Under the pieces are notes generated by a model. That model worked only from the letters and a program-made list of their open reading frames with translations. It did no database searches and was not told where the DNA came from. The translations under genes and the position numbers were made by a program. Shown here in pieces: positions 6,164 to 6,602 of a stretch of 6,602 bases of DNA; position 1 is the first letter of the stretch, and the number at the start of each line of letters is the position of its first letter. Source of the DNA: Pelomonas sp046294815 (GTDB lineage Bacteria > Pseudomonadota > Gammaproteobacteria > Burkholderiales > Burkholderiaceae_C). Where the stretch lies: NCBI GenBank assembly GCA_046294815.1, contig JBKBOJ010000109.1, forward strand, positions 1-6,602, written 5' to 3'.

Positions 6164-6602
6164 ATGGAAGCCGCCATCGACCTCGACGCCATCGACCGCC
6201 GCATCCTGCGTGCGCTGCAGCAGGACGGCCGCGTGACCTACGACGCGCTGGCTGGCGAGGTGGGGTTGTCGTCGTCCGCCGTGCTGCGCCGCGTGCGCCG
6301 GCTGGAGGAGGCGGGCGTCATCGCCGCCTACGTGGCATTGGTGCCACCGGAGCGCATCGGCCTGGGGCTGACGGCCTACATCAACGTCAGGCTGGAAAAG
6401 CAGACCGACAACCCGCTGCGCAACCCGCGCGACCTGTTCCGCGCCGCCGTGCAGACCTGGCCCGAGGTGGTGGAATGCGCCGCGCTGACCGGCGAGATGG
6501 ACTACCTGCTGCGCGTGCTGGTGCAGGACATGCAGCACTACGCCCGCTTCATCAGCGACACGCTGCTGATGCACCCCAGCGTGCAAGACTGCAAGACCAG
6601 CT
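6164..6602 (+). CDS. Lrp/AsnC-family transcriptional regulator (3' truncated by window edge)
   Basis: A DNA-binding regulator of the feast/famine type, usually responding to an amino acid or related acid. The 146 visible residues have the family layout. The N-terminal winged-helix domain starts IDLDAIDRRILRALQQDGR (5-23), with a recognition-helix region GLSSSAVLRRVRRLEEAGVI (35-54). The AsnC/RAM ligand-binding domain follows, with ALTGEMDYLLRVLVQDMQHY (111-130) as its characteristic strand-turn-strand. The frame remains open at the window end; few residues are expected to be missing, as these proteins are normally 150-170 residues. The ATG at 6164 fits the family N-terminus; in-frame GTG codons at 6128 and 6134 are less likely. 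There is no Shine-Dalgarno sequence close by (AGGA at 6141-6144 is too far). The gene is divergent from hpd, the arrangement expected for a local regulator of tyrosine catabolism; the effector (perhaps tyrosine or 4-hydroxyphenylpyruvate) is inferred. Confidence 0.94.
   Translation, partial: MEAAIDLDAIDRRILRALQQDGRVTYDALAGEVGLSSSAVLRRVRRLEEAGVIAAYVALVPPERIGLGLTAYINVRLEKQTDNPLRNPRDLFRAAVQTWPEVVECAALTGEMDYLLRVLVQDMQHYARFISDTLLMHPSVQDCKTS

Noticed and set aside
6046..6204. 53-residue N-terminal extension of hpd from the ATG at 6204
   Set aside because: It would overlap the divergent regulator's coding region and cover the A/T-rich control region; the start at 6045 has a good Shine-Dalgarno sequence and the normal N-terminus.
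1..6602. Mobile element, CRISPR, tRNA or defence system
   Set aside because: No terminal inverted repeats, transposase or integrase motifs, spaced repeats or tRNA-like cloverleaf were seen; the window is filled by housekeeping and metabolic genes of uniform composition.

Overview
The window looks like an ordinary stretch of core chromosome from a high-GC betaproteobacterium. Burkholderiales (Comamonadaceae, or a Rubrivivax/Roseateles-like lineage) fits best. By eye, GC is about two thirds and third codon positions are strongly G/C. The protein set fits this assignment: Sua5, a FadD-type ligase, a protein with a FFLxELY motif, an hpd gene divergent from an Lrp/AsnC regulator, and a lipoprotein of the SGNH type. 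The taxonomic call is inferred from protein character and base composition, not from a marker gene. I see no insertion sequence, prophage, integrase, tRNA, rRNA or CRISPR array.

Layout, left to right. (1) 2-571 (+): the C-terminal part of a Sua5-type threonylcarbamoyl-AMP synthase, cut by the window edge. (2) 600-1553 (+): a lipoprotein of the SGNH/GDSL fold whose catalytic residues look degenerate. (3) 1569-3299 (-): a complete long-chain acyl-CoA synthetase (FadD). It is preceded on the same strand, 54 bp away, by (4) 3354-4055 (-): a conserved protein of unknown function carrying FFLQELYG. (5) 4091-4954 (+): a membrane-anchored alpha/beta hydrolase, divergent from gene 4 across only 35 bp. 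Its last 49 bp overlap the 3' end of (6) 4906-6045 (-): 4-hydroxyphenylpyruvate dioxygenase. Across a 118 bp divergent regulatory region lies (7) 6164 to the window end (+): an Lrp/AsnC-family regulator, truncated by the edge.

The region is very compact: no gene-free stretch is longer than about 120 bp, and convergent genes are separated by 15 bp or overlap. Two functional themes can be inferred. Genes 3-5 point to lipid handling: an esterase/lipase-like hydrolase next to the enzyme that activates free fatty acids, with the unknown protein placed to be co-transcribed with the ligase. Genes 6-7 are a tyrosine/phenylalanine catabolic enzyme and its probable local regulator, with repeats and a 15-bp inverted repeat between them. 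Nothing here amounts to a clear undescribed system. The points most worth checking are the degenerate SGNH lipoprotein, the unknown FFLxELY protein beside fadD, and the hpd/Lrp intergenic region.
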